Origin: an uncultured Eubacteriales bacterium | GTDB lineage: Bacteria > Bacillota > Clostridia > Oscillospirales > CAG-272 | Direction: 5' to 3' | Assembly: GCA_900321265.1 (NCBI GenBank) | Contig: ONVJ01000128.1 | Location: 1-6,698 of the forward strand | Length of the DNA: 6,698 nt | In this document: one piece after another, positions 1 through 4,645 of the stretch | How the letters are laid out: every line of letters begins with the position of its first letter | How positions within the stretch are numbered: the first letter of the stretch is position 1 | Notes under the pieces: model-generated | Seen by the model: only the letters and a program-made list of their open reading frames with translations | Told to the model about the DNA's origin: nothing | Databases searched by the model: none | Made by a program: the position numbers and the translations under genes

Positions 1-1
1 C

Positions 2-340
2 GGGCTCTTCCACACCGGTACCAGGCATCCGGACAAGGCCCTTGAGTATGTATATATTCCCAACATGACATCGACTCTGACCTTCAAGGGCTATTCAGAC
101 CCGACTCCGGATTCGGTCGACGAGGAACAGCGGGGAGTCGAGAAGGTGGTCGTTCCCGGGAAGGCGGAGAAGAAGCTGGCGAAAAAGGCGGAGGAAAAGG
201 ACAGGAAGGCCGCTGCGAGAAACAAAAAGCTGAGGTTCACCGCCGGAGAGAGCGCGGGGATCGCGCTCGGCGCCGCCGCCGCGGTAGGCGCTGCGGTGGG
301 ATCGGTGATGAAGATCATCGGAGGACGCCAGAAAAAGTGA
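2..340 (+). CDS. 3' end of an unrecognised protein with Lys-rich linker and hydrophobic C-terminus
   Basis: An open frame runs in from the left edge and stops with TGA at 338-340, so 112 C-terminal residues are visible. The ATG at 65 is in frame, but the reading frame is open upstream of it and there is no AGGAGG in front of it, so it is probably internal. The visible part has an ordinary mixed segment (about residues 1-50), a charged Lys/Ala/Glu stretch (about 53-82) likely to be helical, and then a Gly/Ala-rich hydrophobic segment (about 85-107, with GIALGAAAAVGAAVG) that resembles a glycine-zipper membrane helix, ending in the basic tail GGRQKK. I do not recognise the family. A membrane-anchored or membrane-associated C-terminus is inferred from composition only. 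The gene converges on rplL, and only the weak + side of the hairpin at 373-406 could terminate it. Confidence 0.7.
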   Translation, partial: GLFHTGTRHPDKALEYVYIPNMTSTLTFKGYSDPTPDSVDEEQRGVEKVVVPGKAEKKLAKKAEEKDRKAAARNKKLRFTAGESAGIALGAAAAVGAAVGSVMKIIGGRQKK

Positions 341-354
341 CATCCGACTGTCTT

Positions 355-406
355 GAAAAAACAAAAAAACAACGGAAAGAGGCTGCCTTGCGGCAGCCTC
401 TTTCCG
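355..406 (-). terminator. Intrinsic terminator of the rplJ-rplL operon
   Basis: A perfect 15-bp inverted repeat (373-387 paired with 392-406) closes a 4-nt loop. Read on the minus strand it is followed by a T-rich tract (two T runs, complement of 355-370), the classic intrinsic terminator form, and it lies 29 bases past the rplL stop codon. On the + strand the stem is followed only by a short TTTT after about 10 bases, so termination of the convergent left gene would be weak. Confidence 0.93.
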
Positions 407-434
407 AACAGACAGGTTTTCGGACAGGTGATGA

Positions 435-818
435 TTACTTGATCTCGACGGTAGCTCCGGCATCGGTGAGCTGAGCCTTGATGGCTTCGGCCTCTTCCTT
501 GCCGATGGCTTCCTTGATGGCTTTGGGAGCGCTCTCGACGAGCTCCTTCGCTTCCTTCAGGCCGAGACCGGTGATCTCGCGGACGACCTTGATGACAGGG
601 AGCTTGTTTCCGCCGAAGCTGGTGAGAATGACGTCGAACTCGGTCTTCTCCTCTTCAACGGGAGCGGCGGCAGCGGCAGCACCGGCGCCGGCGCCGGCGG
701 TGATGTTGGCAGCGGAAACGCCGAAGGCTTCCTCACAGGCGGAGACGAGCTCGGCAAGTTCCATAATGGTTAAACCCTTGATCTCTTCAAGGATAGCAGT
801 GATTTTTTCGTTTGCCAT
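435..818 (-). CDS. rplL: 50S ribosomal protein L7/L12
   Basis: This 127-residue protein is the stalk protein of the large ribosomal subunit. It binds L10 as dimers and recruits and stimulates the translational GTPases. The normal family layout is visible: an N-terminal dimerisation and L10-binding part (about 1-33), an Ala/Gly/Pro-rich flexible hinge (about 36-58), and a C-terminal factor-binding domain (about 59-127) with the conserved GGNKLPVIKVVREITGLGLK segment followed by EAKELVE. Length fits the family (about 120-130). The start is supported by GGAGG at 829-833, 10 nt upstream of ATG. It lies 41 bp behind rplJ and is followed by a strong terminator, so it ends the operon. rpoB does not follow, unlike the common arrangement. 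Confidence 0.98.
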   Translation of the reverse strand: MANEKITAILEEIKGLTIMELAELVSACEEAFGVSAANITAGAGAGAAAAAAPVEEEKTEFDVILTSFGGNKLPVIKVVREITGLGLKEAKELVESAPKAIKEAIGKEEAEAIKAQLTDAGATVEIK

Positions 819-859
819 TTCAGAATATCCTCCAATAAATTGACGGTTGTTTTAAGGCC

Positions 860-1393
860 TCAGGCCTCGGTAGCGGCCTCTGTTTCGGCCGCGGGGGCGT
901 TCTCTCCGGGCTTTGAGGCCTGATCGAGAACATAGACGAGATGTACGAGGGGAGAGCGGATGCAGACAAGGAACTGTGTGATAAGAGTTTCTCTTCCGGG
1001 AATCTTGGCGAGCTTTTCAACGCCGTCGGCGTCAAGCACTTCACCGTCGACATAACCCGCGACGAGCTTGAAGGACTCGATCTTATCGGCATACTCCTTG
1101 AGGATCTTCGCGGGGGCGACTGCGTCTTTCTCGCTTACCGCGATGGCCGTCATTCCCGAGAGATACTGTTTGATGCCGCCGAGGCCGCAGTTCTCGCAGG
1201 CTCTTCCGGTGAGCGAGTTCTTGATGACCTGATACGAAACGCCCGCTTCGCGGAGGGCCTTGCGCATCTTGGTATCGTCCTCAACGGTGATCCCCTGATA
1301 GTTTACCACGACTCCGGATACGGAGTTCCTGATCTTGTCGGAGAGTTCGGAGACAATCTGCTGCTTCTGCTCAAGTACTGTTTTGCTGGGCAT
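860..1393 (-). CDS. rplJ: 50S ribosomal protein L10
   Basis: This 177-residue protein forms the base of the ribosomal stalk. Its N-terminal domain binds 23S rRNA and its C-terminal helix carries the L7/L12 dimers. The N-terminus (MPSKTVLEQKQQIVSELSDK), the VVVNYQGITVEDDTKMRKALREAG segment region, and the VIKNSLTGRA and YLSGMTAIAV stretches are typical of L10. The last ~25 residues are a helix plus an Ala/Glu tail. The frame is open further upstream to 1543, but the ATG at 1391-1393 is chosen because AGGAGG (1401-1406) sits 7 nt before it and the protein then matches family length. The upstream extension runs through the leader and promoter and cannot be translated. First gene of the rplJ-rplL operon; expression is probably set by the leader attenuator. 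Confidence 0.97.
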   Translation of the reverse strand: MPSKTVLEQKQQIVSELSDKIRNSVSGVVVNYQGITVEDDTKMRKALREAGVSYQVIKNSLTGRACENCGLGGIKQYLSGMTAIAVSEKDAVAPAKILKEYADKIESFKLVAGYVDGEVLDADGVEKLAKIPGRETLITQFLVCIRSPLVHLVYVLDQASKPGENAPAAETEAATEA

Positions 1394-1410
1394 AGCTGTT
1401 CCTCCTGAGT

Positions 1411-1450
1411 AAAAAAATATCCTCCTCCCGCAAACGAGCCGGGAGAAGAA
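1411..1450 (-). terminator. Attenuator in the rplJ leader
   Basis: On the minus strand, arms 1440-1450 and 1420-1430 form an 11-bp helix (two G-U pairs) around a 9-nt loop (1431-1439), followed at once by a TATTTTTTT tract (1411-1419). It lies just upstream of the rplJ ribosome binding site, so an RNA polymerase stopping here would not reach rplJ. An alternative pairing (1468-1481 with 1439-1453) would consume its 5' arm. Confidence 0.85.
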
Positions 1451-1528
1451 CAAACCTCTGCTGAGTATTGTTTCTCCTCGGCAGGAAAGCACATGGCTTT
1501 TACGGGAACCTGCTGTCTTTGGATAACG
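1411..1528 (-). promoter_or_regulatory. L10 leader: autoregulatory 5' UTR of rplJ-rplL
   Basis: Three mutually arranged elements are visible in the transcribed minus strand. (a) A bulged hairpin: GCAGG (1509-1513) pairs with CCTGC (1481-1485) and AAAGC (1496-1500) with GCTTT (1486-1490), with an 8-nt one-sided bulge (1501-1508) and a 5-nt loop; this has the form expected of the L10-L12 binding site. (b) An antiterminator: 1468-1481 pairs with 1439-1453 over about 13 bp with 1-nt and 2-nt bulges. (c) The terminator 1411-1450, which shares 1439-1450 with the antiterminator. It is established for Bacillus subtilis rplJL that the L10(L12)4 complex binds the leader and favours termination. The same scheme here is inferred from position and structure. 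Confidence 0.8.
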
Positions 1529-1534
1529 CGCAAT

Positions 1535-1590
1535 ATTATACACCCTGTCCTGCCGTTTGTCAATACTTTTTTAAAAAAAACTGATTTTTT
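1535..1590 (-). promoter_or_regulatory. Strong housekeeping promoter of rplJ-rplL with UP-like A/T tract
   Basis: On the minus strand a perfect TTGACA (1558-1563) is separated by exactly 17 bp from a perfect TATAAT (1535-1540), predicting a start near 1527-1529. Directly upstream of the -35 box lies a run of A and T blocks (about 1564-1590), consistent with an UP element bound by the RNA polymerase alpha subunit. A full consensus promoter suits a ribosomal protein operon and shows that rplJL is transcribed on its own here. Confidence 0.95.
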
Positions 1591-1613
1591 CCCGGACATC
1601 ACCGAAGGTCAGG

Positions 1614-1623
1614 GTTAATTAAC
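1614..1623. repeat. 10-bp perfect palindrome between divergent units
   Basis: GTTAATTAAC is a perfect palindrome lying upstream of the rplJ promoter and just 5' of the structured RNA on the + strand. It could be a protein-binding site or chance; AT-rich palindromes of this length are not rare. Confidence 0.35.
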
Positions 1624-1650
1624 TCACCCCGAAGGAGAGTATGCCAGGAC

Positions 1651-1959
1651 TGCCTGTCGCGCCGAGAGAGATCCGGTCCACGGTCGGATGAATCGAACGG
1701 AGGGATTCCGATTGCTTGGATGTATGAGGGTAGGCGAGGTCTCATGGTGCCATCCGCTGTCTTATTTGGGTGGGAATCAGCGGCTCTTTTATCCCGCCCG
1801 AAGCATCTGCGGTCAGGACATCGCATATGCTGCTTGTGCACCTTAGTTTTATGTCGCTCCATAAGCTCGTTTATTTTGACAAACAGGCCGGAATGGCGCG
1901 GTATCGCTCAGGGCAAATGCCCGAAGGCTCGCGAAAGAACTTGCGTAGCGAGTTTTTTT
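1651..1959 (+). ncRNA. Large structured noncoding RNA candidate with pseudoknot, family not recognised
   Basis: No convincing gene occupies this region, but the + strand folds well. A long-range closing helix joins TGTCGCGCC (1655-1663) to 1895-1903 and TCCGGTC (1672-1678) to 1886-1892, separated by an 8/2 internal loop; TGCC (1651-1654) with GGCA (1912-1915) may extend it. Inside are a hairpin 1698-1710, a hairpin 1718-1755 (GGATG/CATCC and ATGAG/CTCAT), and an H-type pseudoknot: CCGCTG (1754-1759) with CAGCGG (1778-1783), and loop bases GGGTGGGA (1768-1775) with TCCCGCCC (1792-1799). (1754-1755 are shared with the 1718-1755 hairpin.) Several pairs are G-U on this strand and would be A-C on the other, so + is the RNA sense. 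A terminator ends it at 1959. No clear promoter was found, so the 5' end is uncertain. It could be an independent RNA or a leader of the gene at 2073. Confidence 0.65.
1928..1959 (+). terminator. Intrinsic terminator of the structured RNA
   Basis: CTCGC (1928-1932) pairs with GCGAG (1948-1952), extendable by G-U pairs at the base, followed immediately by seven T residues (1953-1959). The loop is 15 nt, which is large. A small GGGC-AAAT-GCCC hairpin (1911-1922) precedes it. It ends transcription before the promoter of the next gene. Confidence 0.75.
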
Positions 1960-1999
1960 ACAGACTCTTCGATATAAGGAAACAGGGGGAGTCAGGAGC

Positions 2000-2040
2000 T
2001 TCGTTCACACTGTGTTAACAAATATCATTTATAATATTAT
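2000..2040 (+). promoter_or_regulatory. Promoter with operator-like palindrome upstream of the membrane protein and HTH gene pair
   Basis: A TATAAT box at 2030-2035 lies in an AT-rich stretch 38 bp before the ATG at 2073. A -35 at the ideal distance (2007-2012) matches consensus poorly; TTCACA at 2004-2009 matches better but at a 20-bp spacing. Overlapping this -35 zone is a near-perfect dyad centred on T2011: GTTcACAC-T-GTGTtAAC (2003-2019), 7 of 8 pairs, with two further matching pairs outside (2000-2001 with 2021-2022). This is the expected place for a repressor site, and the second gene of the unit encodes an HTH protein, so autoregulation is a reasonable inference. Confidence 0.6.
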
Positions 2041-2072
2041 AGATTTTTTTATGAAAAGGTCGAAAACATCAT

Positions 2073-3194
2073 ATGGATAACGAACTGTTTGATAAAGACG
2101 ATCTGACTTCCGCGGATCCTGAAAGACCCGGCGATATAACGCAGGAGTCTCCGGAAAAAAGCGGAAACTCTGCCGGAAATGAGGAGCGTGAGGCCGCGTG
2201 CGGCGATCCCGTCGACAAAACAGAGTGCGGAGAAGAAGGTTCGGGCCCCGAGCCTGACGCGAAGCCTCTCACCCCCGCAGGCGTATCGGCCGGCAAGCTC
2301 AGGATAATTCTTCTGTCGGTGACCGTCCTCACCGCGCTCGCGGCGCTTCTGCGCTCTCTTTCGGTCCTCTTCTTCTTTGACGCCGACCCGGGTTATTTCA
2401 GGCAGGGATTTCTGCCGGTGCTTTCGGTGGTGCTGACCGGGGTCACCTTCATGGTCATCCTCTCGCTCTTCATAGTCGTTCCGAATGGACTCCCCGACAA
2501 AAAGCCGGGAGGAAGCTACGGCTATTTCATTTCGACATTTGCGGCATTCGTAATGGCGTTTGAGGCGGGATACCGGATATGGAGGCTTTTCGACACCGGC
2601 TTCGGGACTGTCTTCGGAAAGATATACGCCCGCGGCGACGCATCCTTCGTGACGAGGGCGGACAGGATATCCGCGGTACTGTCCCTGCTGCTGCCGATTG
2701 CGTCGGCCGGTGCGGCGGCGCTCTTCTTCCTGCGCTCATCCTCGGGAGAAAAGGGGAAGCCGTCGGAAAAAATGAGATCCGCAAGACTGATCCTGGGGAT
2801 CTTTCCGGCTCTCAGGGCGATATTCGGATTCGCGTCGCTTTATTTTGACATGAGCACCGTTATGAACGGCGATATGAAGCTTTTGTCGGAGTTTGCCCTG
2901 ATTTTCCTGATGCTCTTCTTCCTTACCGAGAACCGAATGGAGCTCGGAGGGGAGAGATCGACGCCGAGGGCATATCTCGCCGGAGCCCTTGCCGCCTTCC
3001 TGCTTTCCTTTACGACCGGCATATCCGCCGCCGTCGGGTTCTTTGCGGGAAAGATCGGAGGAGAGATGATGATCGAGGCGCTCTTTTTGCTGGTCTGCGG
3101 ACTGTACGCCCGGATGAGAGCCTCCGATTATTCCGCCTTTGTCGCCAGGATAGCGGCAAAGACAGATGTCCCCGGGGAGGGGGAGAAGCAATGA
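2073..3194 (+). CDS. Multi-pass membrane protein of unknown function with long acidic N-terminus
   Basis: This 373-residue protein matches no family I recognise. Residues 1-70 are hydrophilic and acidic, rich in Glu, Asp, Ser, Gly and Pro, with no signal peptide, so they are probably a disordered cytoplasmic tail. About seven or eight hydrophobic segments follow, near 76-101, 113-136, 150-168, 198-220, 238-258, 271-284, 299-320 and 332-347, separated by short charged loops; the C-terminus is hydrophilic. No catalytic motif is evident. The start codon is preceded only by AAAAGG (2054-2059, 13 nt away), a weak site compared with the ribosomal genes. A nine-codon open frame from ATG 2051 to TAA 2078-2080 overlaps the start. 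The stop overlaps the start of the HTH gene by ATGA, so the two are coupled and likely act together. Confidence 0.85.
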   Translation: MDNELFDKDDLTSADPERPGDITQESPEKSGNSAGNEEREAACGDPVDKTECGEEGSGPEPDAKPLTPAGVSAGKLRIILLSVTVLTALAALLRSLSVLFFFDADPGYFRQGFLPVLSVVLTGVTFMVILSLFIVVPNGLPDKKPGGSYGYFISTFAAFVMAFEAGYRIWRLFDTGFGTVFGKIYARGDASFVTRADRISAVLSLLLPIASAGAAALFFLRSSSGEKGKPSEKMRSARLILGIFPALRAIFGFASLYFDMSTVMNGDMKLLSEFALIFLMLFFLTENRMELGGERSTPRAYLAGALAAFLLSFTTGISAAVGFFAGKIGGEMMIEALFLLVCGLYARMRASDYSAFVARIAAKTDVPGEGEKQ

Positions 3195-3736
3195 AGGGAA
3201 GAAAGATGTTTCCGAAGGACAGGATAATCTGGCTCCACGAGAGGATCAGGTGCGGAGGCTATCCCAACGCGGCGCTTGAAGCAGAGCGCTTCGGTATCTC
3301 TGAAAGACAGGCTCACCGCGACATTCAGATGCTCAGGCAGGATCTGGGAGCGCCGCTCTCCTTCGACAGGGCGAGAAACGGCTTCTTCTATACCGCTTCT
3401 GATTATTCGCTGCCCGATTACGTGAAGAGCAGCGATGTCGAATCGGGAGTCTCGCTGATAGCCTCATCCGAGGAGGCGGGAGGAGTCAGCGCTCAGATGA
3501 CGATCCCCTATACCGCCGAGATCGAGGTCCCCTCGAAGCTGGCGGCGGTCGAGCTCGGAAGATATATAATAAGGAAGACAGGCAAAAACATATACCTCTG
3601 CGAGTTCCGCAATCCCGATCTCTTCATCGGGATGCTGCTTGCGTCGGGCGAAAGGATCTCTGTCCGGTCTCCCGAATGGCTCAGAAAGCGGGTCGTCGAG
3701 GCCTGTTCGGCGCTGGCGGAAGCCAACAAAGACTGA
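3191..3736 (+). CDS. Small HTH regulator resembling a WYL-family protein lacking the WYL domain
   Basis: This 181-residue protein begins with a winged helix-turn-helix of the type found in WYL (YafY/DeoR-like) regulators. Residues 10-50 hold the helices, with SERQAHRDIQMLRQDLGAP containing the recognition helix, followed by a wing (about 55-68, ARNGFFY). The C-terminal part (about 107-176), with TAEIEVPSKLA, a central hydrophobic stretch and LLASGERISVRSPEWLRKRV, resembles the C-terminal extension (WCX) found after the WYL domain. The roughly 70-residue WYL fold itself is not seen between them, and the protein is far shorter than the usual ~300 residues. The start is supported by a GGGGAGGGGGAG tract just upstream and by the ATGA overlap with the membrane protein gene; Met6 is an alternative start. 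Likely a DNA-binding regulator of its own operon; the ligand is unknown. Confidence 0.82.
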   Translation: MKGRKMFPKDRIIWLHERIRCGGYPNAALEAERFGISERQAHRDIQMLRQDLGAPLSFDRARNGFFYTASDYSLPDYVKSSDVESGVSLIASSEEAGGVSAQMTIPYTAEIEVPSKLAAVELGRYIIRKTGKNIYLCEFRNPDLFIGMLLASGERISVRSPEWLRKRVVEACSALAEANKD

Positions 3737-3839
3737 AAAAGGCTGAAAAAAGGCCCGGAGCAGCTCACAAAGCATGATTTTTATGCATATTGAACAAATA
3801 TCGGCCTGCAGATGTGTTGAAATTCTCCGTTATTCCTTA

Positions 3840-3868
3840 TTGTGTTTTTTTTTGATTTGTGATAAAAT
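3840..3868 (+). promoter_or_regulatory. Promoter of the S10 operon
   Basis: TTGTGT (3840-3845) and TAAAAT (3863-3868) are spaced by exactly 17 bp, and TG at 3860-3861 provides an extended -10 (TGaTAAAAT). The spacer includes an eight-T run. The predicted start is near 3875, giving a leader of about 350 nt before rpsJ. The -35 matches consensus at only three positions, which the extended -10 could offset. Confidence 0.7.
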
Positions 3869-3874
3869 ATTGTC

Positions 3875-4222
3875 CGCTTGATGTGCGAAGATTGCGTTGA
3901 GGCGAAAGGTTGCCGCGTTGAACAGCGGGGAATTTTCGCTGAGAAGTCCTCCGGAGCCTGTACGGCTCCGAAAAGGAGGGCGAATCGAAGCTTTTTTGCT
4001 CCCGGCAGCTGATGTTCATAGGCTGCCTCGGGATACCGGAGCGGTCCGTATGATCCGAAACCGTCCGCGGGATGCGGAGGTTTCGGTTTTTGCATGGCCG
4101 CGAAAAGAAACGCCCGGAAGGGTGGCAAAAGAAAATGCTTCTTTCTTCGATGCGTGCGTCGCGCAGTGAGCCACATTTATTATTTACACGCGCGTAACGC
4201 GTCATCCAGAAGGAGGAAAACC
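3875..4222 (+). promoter_or_regulatory. Structured leader of the S10 operon with candidate termination switch
   Basis: This 5' UTR has no credible gene but four consecutive hairpins. They are 3902-3939 (GCGAAA/TTTCGC with inner CCGC/GCGG), 3948-3979 (7-bp CGGAGCC/GGCTCCG stem with a 4-bp outer helix), 4001-4032 (GGCAGC/GCTGCC plus three outer pairs) and the intrinsic terminator 4055-4091. CGGA-g-CGGT (4037-4045) can pair with ACCGTCCG (4060-4067), an 8-bp helix with one bulged G that would remove the terminator's 5' arm and so act as an antiterminator. In E. coli, L4 controls its S10 operon by leader attenuation; which factor would act here, if any, cannot be read from the sequence. Confidence 0.65.
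4055..4091 (+). terminator. Intrinsic terminator (attenuator) in the S10 operon leader
   Basis: CCGAAACC (4055-4062) pairs with GGTTTCGG (4079-4086); inside, CCGC (4065-4068) pairs with GCGG (4074-4077) around a 5-nt loop; five T residues follow (4087-4091). It lies about 130 nt upstream of rpsJ and downstream of the S10 promoter, so it acts within the leader. It could alternatively terminate read-through from the HTH gene, which has no strong terminator of its own. Confidence 0.85.
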
Positions 4223-4531
4223 ATGGCAGAATCAAGACTCAGAGTTCGTCTGAAGAGCTACGATCACAAGCTTGTCGACACCGCCGCCGCCAAGGTCGTC
4301 GAGACCGCAAAGCGCGCCGGCTGCGAAGTCTCCGGGCCCATCCCGCTTCCGACAAAGAAGGAGATCGTCACCATTCTCCGCGCCGTCCACAAATACAAGG
4401 ACAGCCGCGAGCAGTTCGAGCTCAGGTATCACAACAGGCTGATCGACATCAAGAACCCGACCAAGAGCCTCGCCCAGGATCTTATGAACCTTGAGCTTCC
4501 GGCCGGCGTGGACATCTCAGCCGATCTCTGA
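4223..4531 (+). CDS. rpsJ: 30S ribosomal protein S10
   Basis: This 102-residue protein is a component of the 30S head and, as NusE, also joins NusB in transcription antitermination complexes. It matches S10 along its length: RLRVRLKSYDHKLVD at the start, GPIPLPTKKEIVTILRAVHKYK in the middle as the extended loop, then DSREQFELRYHNRLIDI and a C-terminal LPAGVDI. Length is typical (about 102-105). The frame is open upstream to 4094, but the ATG at 4223 is preceded by AGGAGG (4211-4216) with a 6-nt spacer and gives the family N-terminus. First gene of the S10 operon; the leader upstream probably controls its expression. Confidence 0.98.
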   Translation: MAESRLRVRLKSYDHKLVDTAAAKVVETAKRAGCEVSGPIPLPTKKEIVTILRAVHKYKDSREQFELRYHNRLIDIKNPTKSLAQDLMNLELPAGVDISADL

Positions 4532-4549
4532 AACAAGGAACCATTTACA

Positions 4550-4624
4550 GCAAGGCCCCTCTCAGGGGCGCTTGCCGGTCAAGTTGGCGCTGATCCCGCT
4601 GAGGATTAATCCCAAAGCGTCAAC
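4550..4624 (+). promoter_or_regulatory. Two stable hairpins between rpsJ and rplC
   Basis: The 114-bp rpsJ-rplC gap is long for this operon and is structured. Hairpin 1 pairs GCAAG (4550-4554) with CTTGC (4571-4575) and GCCCCT (4555-4560) with AGGGGC (4564-4569), with one bulged G. Hairpin 2 pairs GTTGGCGCT (4583-4591) with AGCGTCAAC (4616-4624), nine pairs including one G-U. Neither is followed by a U-tract, so they are not terminators. They may be an RNA processing or stability site, or a protein-binding site; the function is unknown. Confidence 0.55.
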
Positions 4625-4645
4625 CAATAACCTGCAGGAGGAAAA

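Noticed and set aside
941..1408. 155-codon frame on the + strand opposite rplJ, and a 272-codon frame opposite rplC
   Set aside because: They are antisense shadows of ribosomal protein genes caused by codon bias, with no initiation signals.
1590..1640. FMN riboswitch-like strings on the minus strand (TTCGGGG and CGGTGATGTCCGG)
   Set aside because: The two strings are only about 20 nt apart, the intervening conserved parts of the element are missing, and they lie upstream of the rplJ promoter, so they are not part of its transcript.
1876..1904. TTGACA at 1876-1881 as a + strand promoter
   Set aside because: The hexamer at 17-bp spacing is CGGTAT, a poor -10, and the sequence falls inside the structured RNA just before its terminator.
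1620..1959. T-box riboswitch (AGAGTA-like and AGAGAG-like strings, pseudoknot, terminator)
   Set aside because: The conserved T-box sequence (AGGGTGGNACCGCG) before the terminator is absent; the nearest match (1887-1903) is better explained as part of the long-range helix. The gene downstream is not amino-acid related as far as can be seen, and it has its own promoter.
1651..1959. tmRNA, 6S RNA, RNase P RNA or SRP RNA
   Set aside because: I see no tRNA-like ends or tag frame (tmRNA), no GAGGAAAGTCC or ACAGAAA-type cores (RNase P) and no conserved SRP tetraloop region. The internal pseudoknot does not fit the 6S rod. This is by eye only; a covariance search would decide.
1599..2018. Short open frames on both strands in the 1.6-2.0 kb region
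   Set aside because: They lack ribosome binding sites, have unnatural composition (many Arg, Cys and Ser) and overlap the RNA helices and terminator.
4155..4183. Second promoter close to rpsJ using TATTAT at 4178-4183
   Set aside because: The -35 position (TGCGTC) has little match to consensus and there is no extended -10; the upstream promoter at 3840-3868 is better.
3781..4235. Open frames of 90-132 codons in the S10 leader, on both strands
   Set aside because: No ribosome binding sites, atypical composition, and they cross the promoter or the terminator hairpin; the region is explained as promoter and leader.
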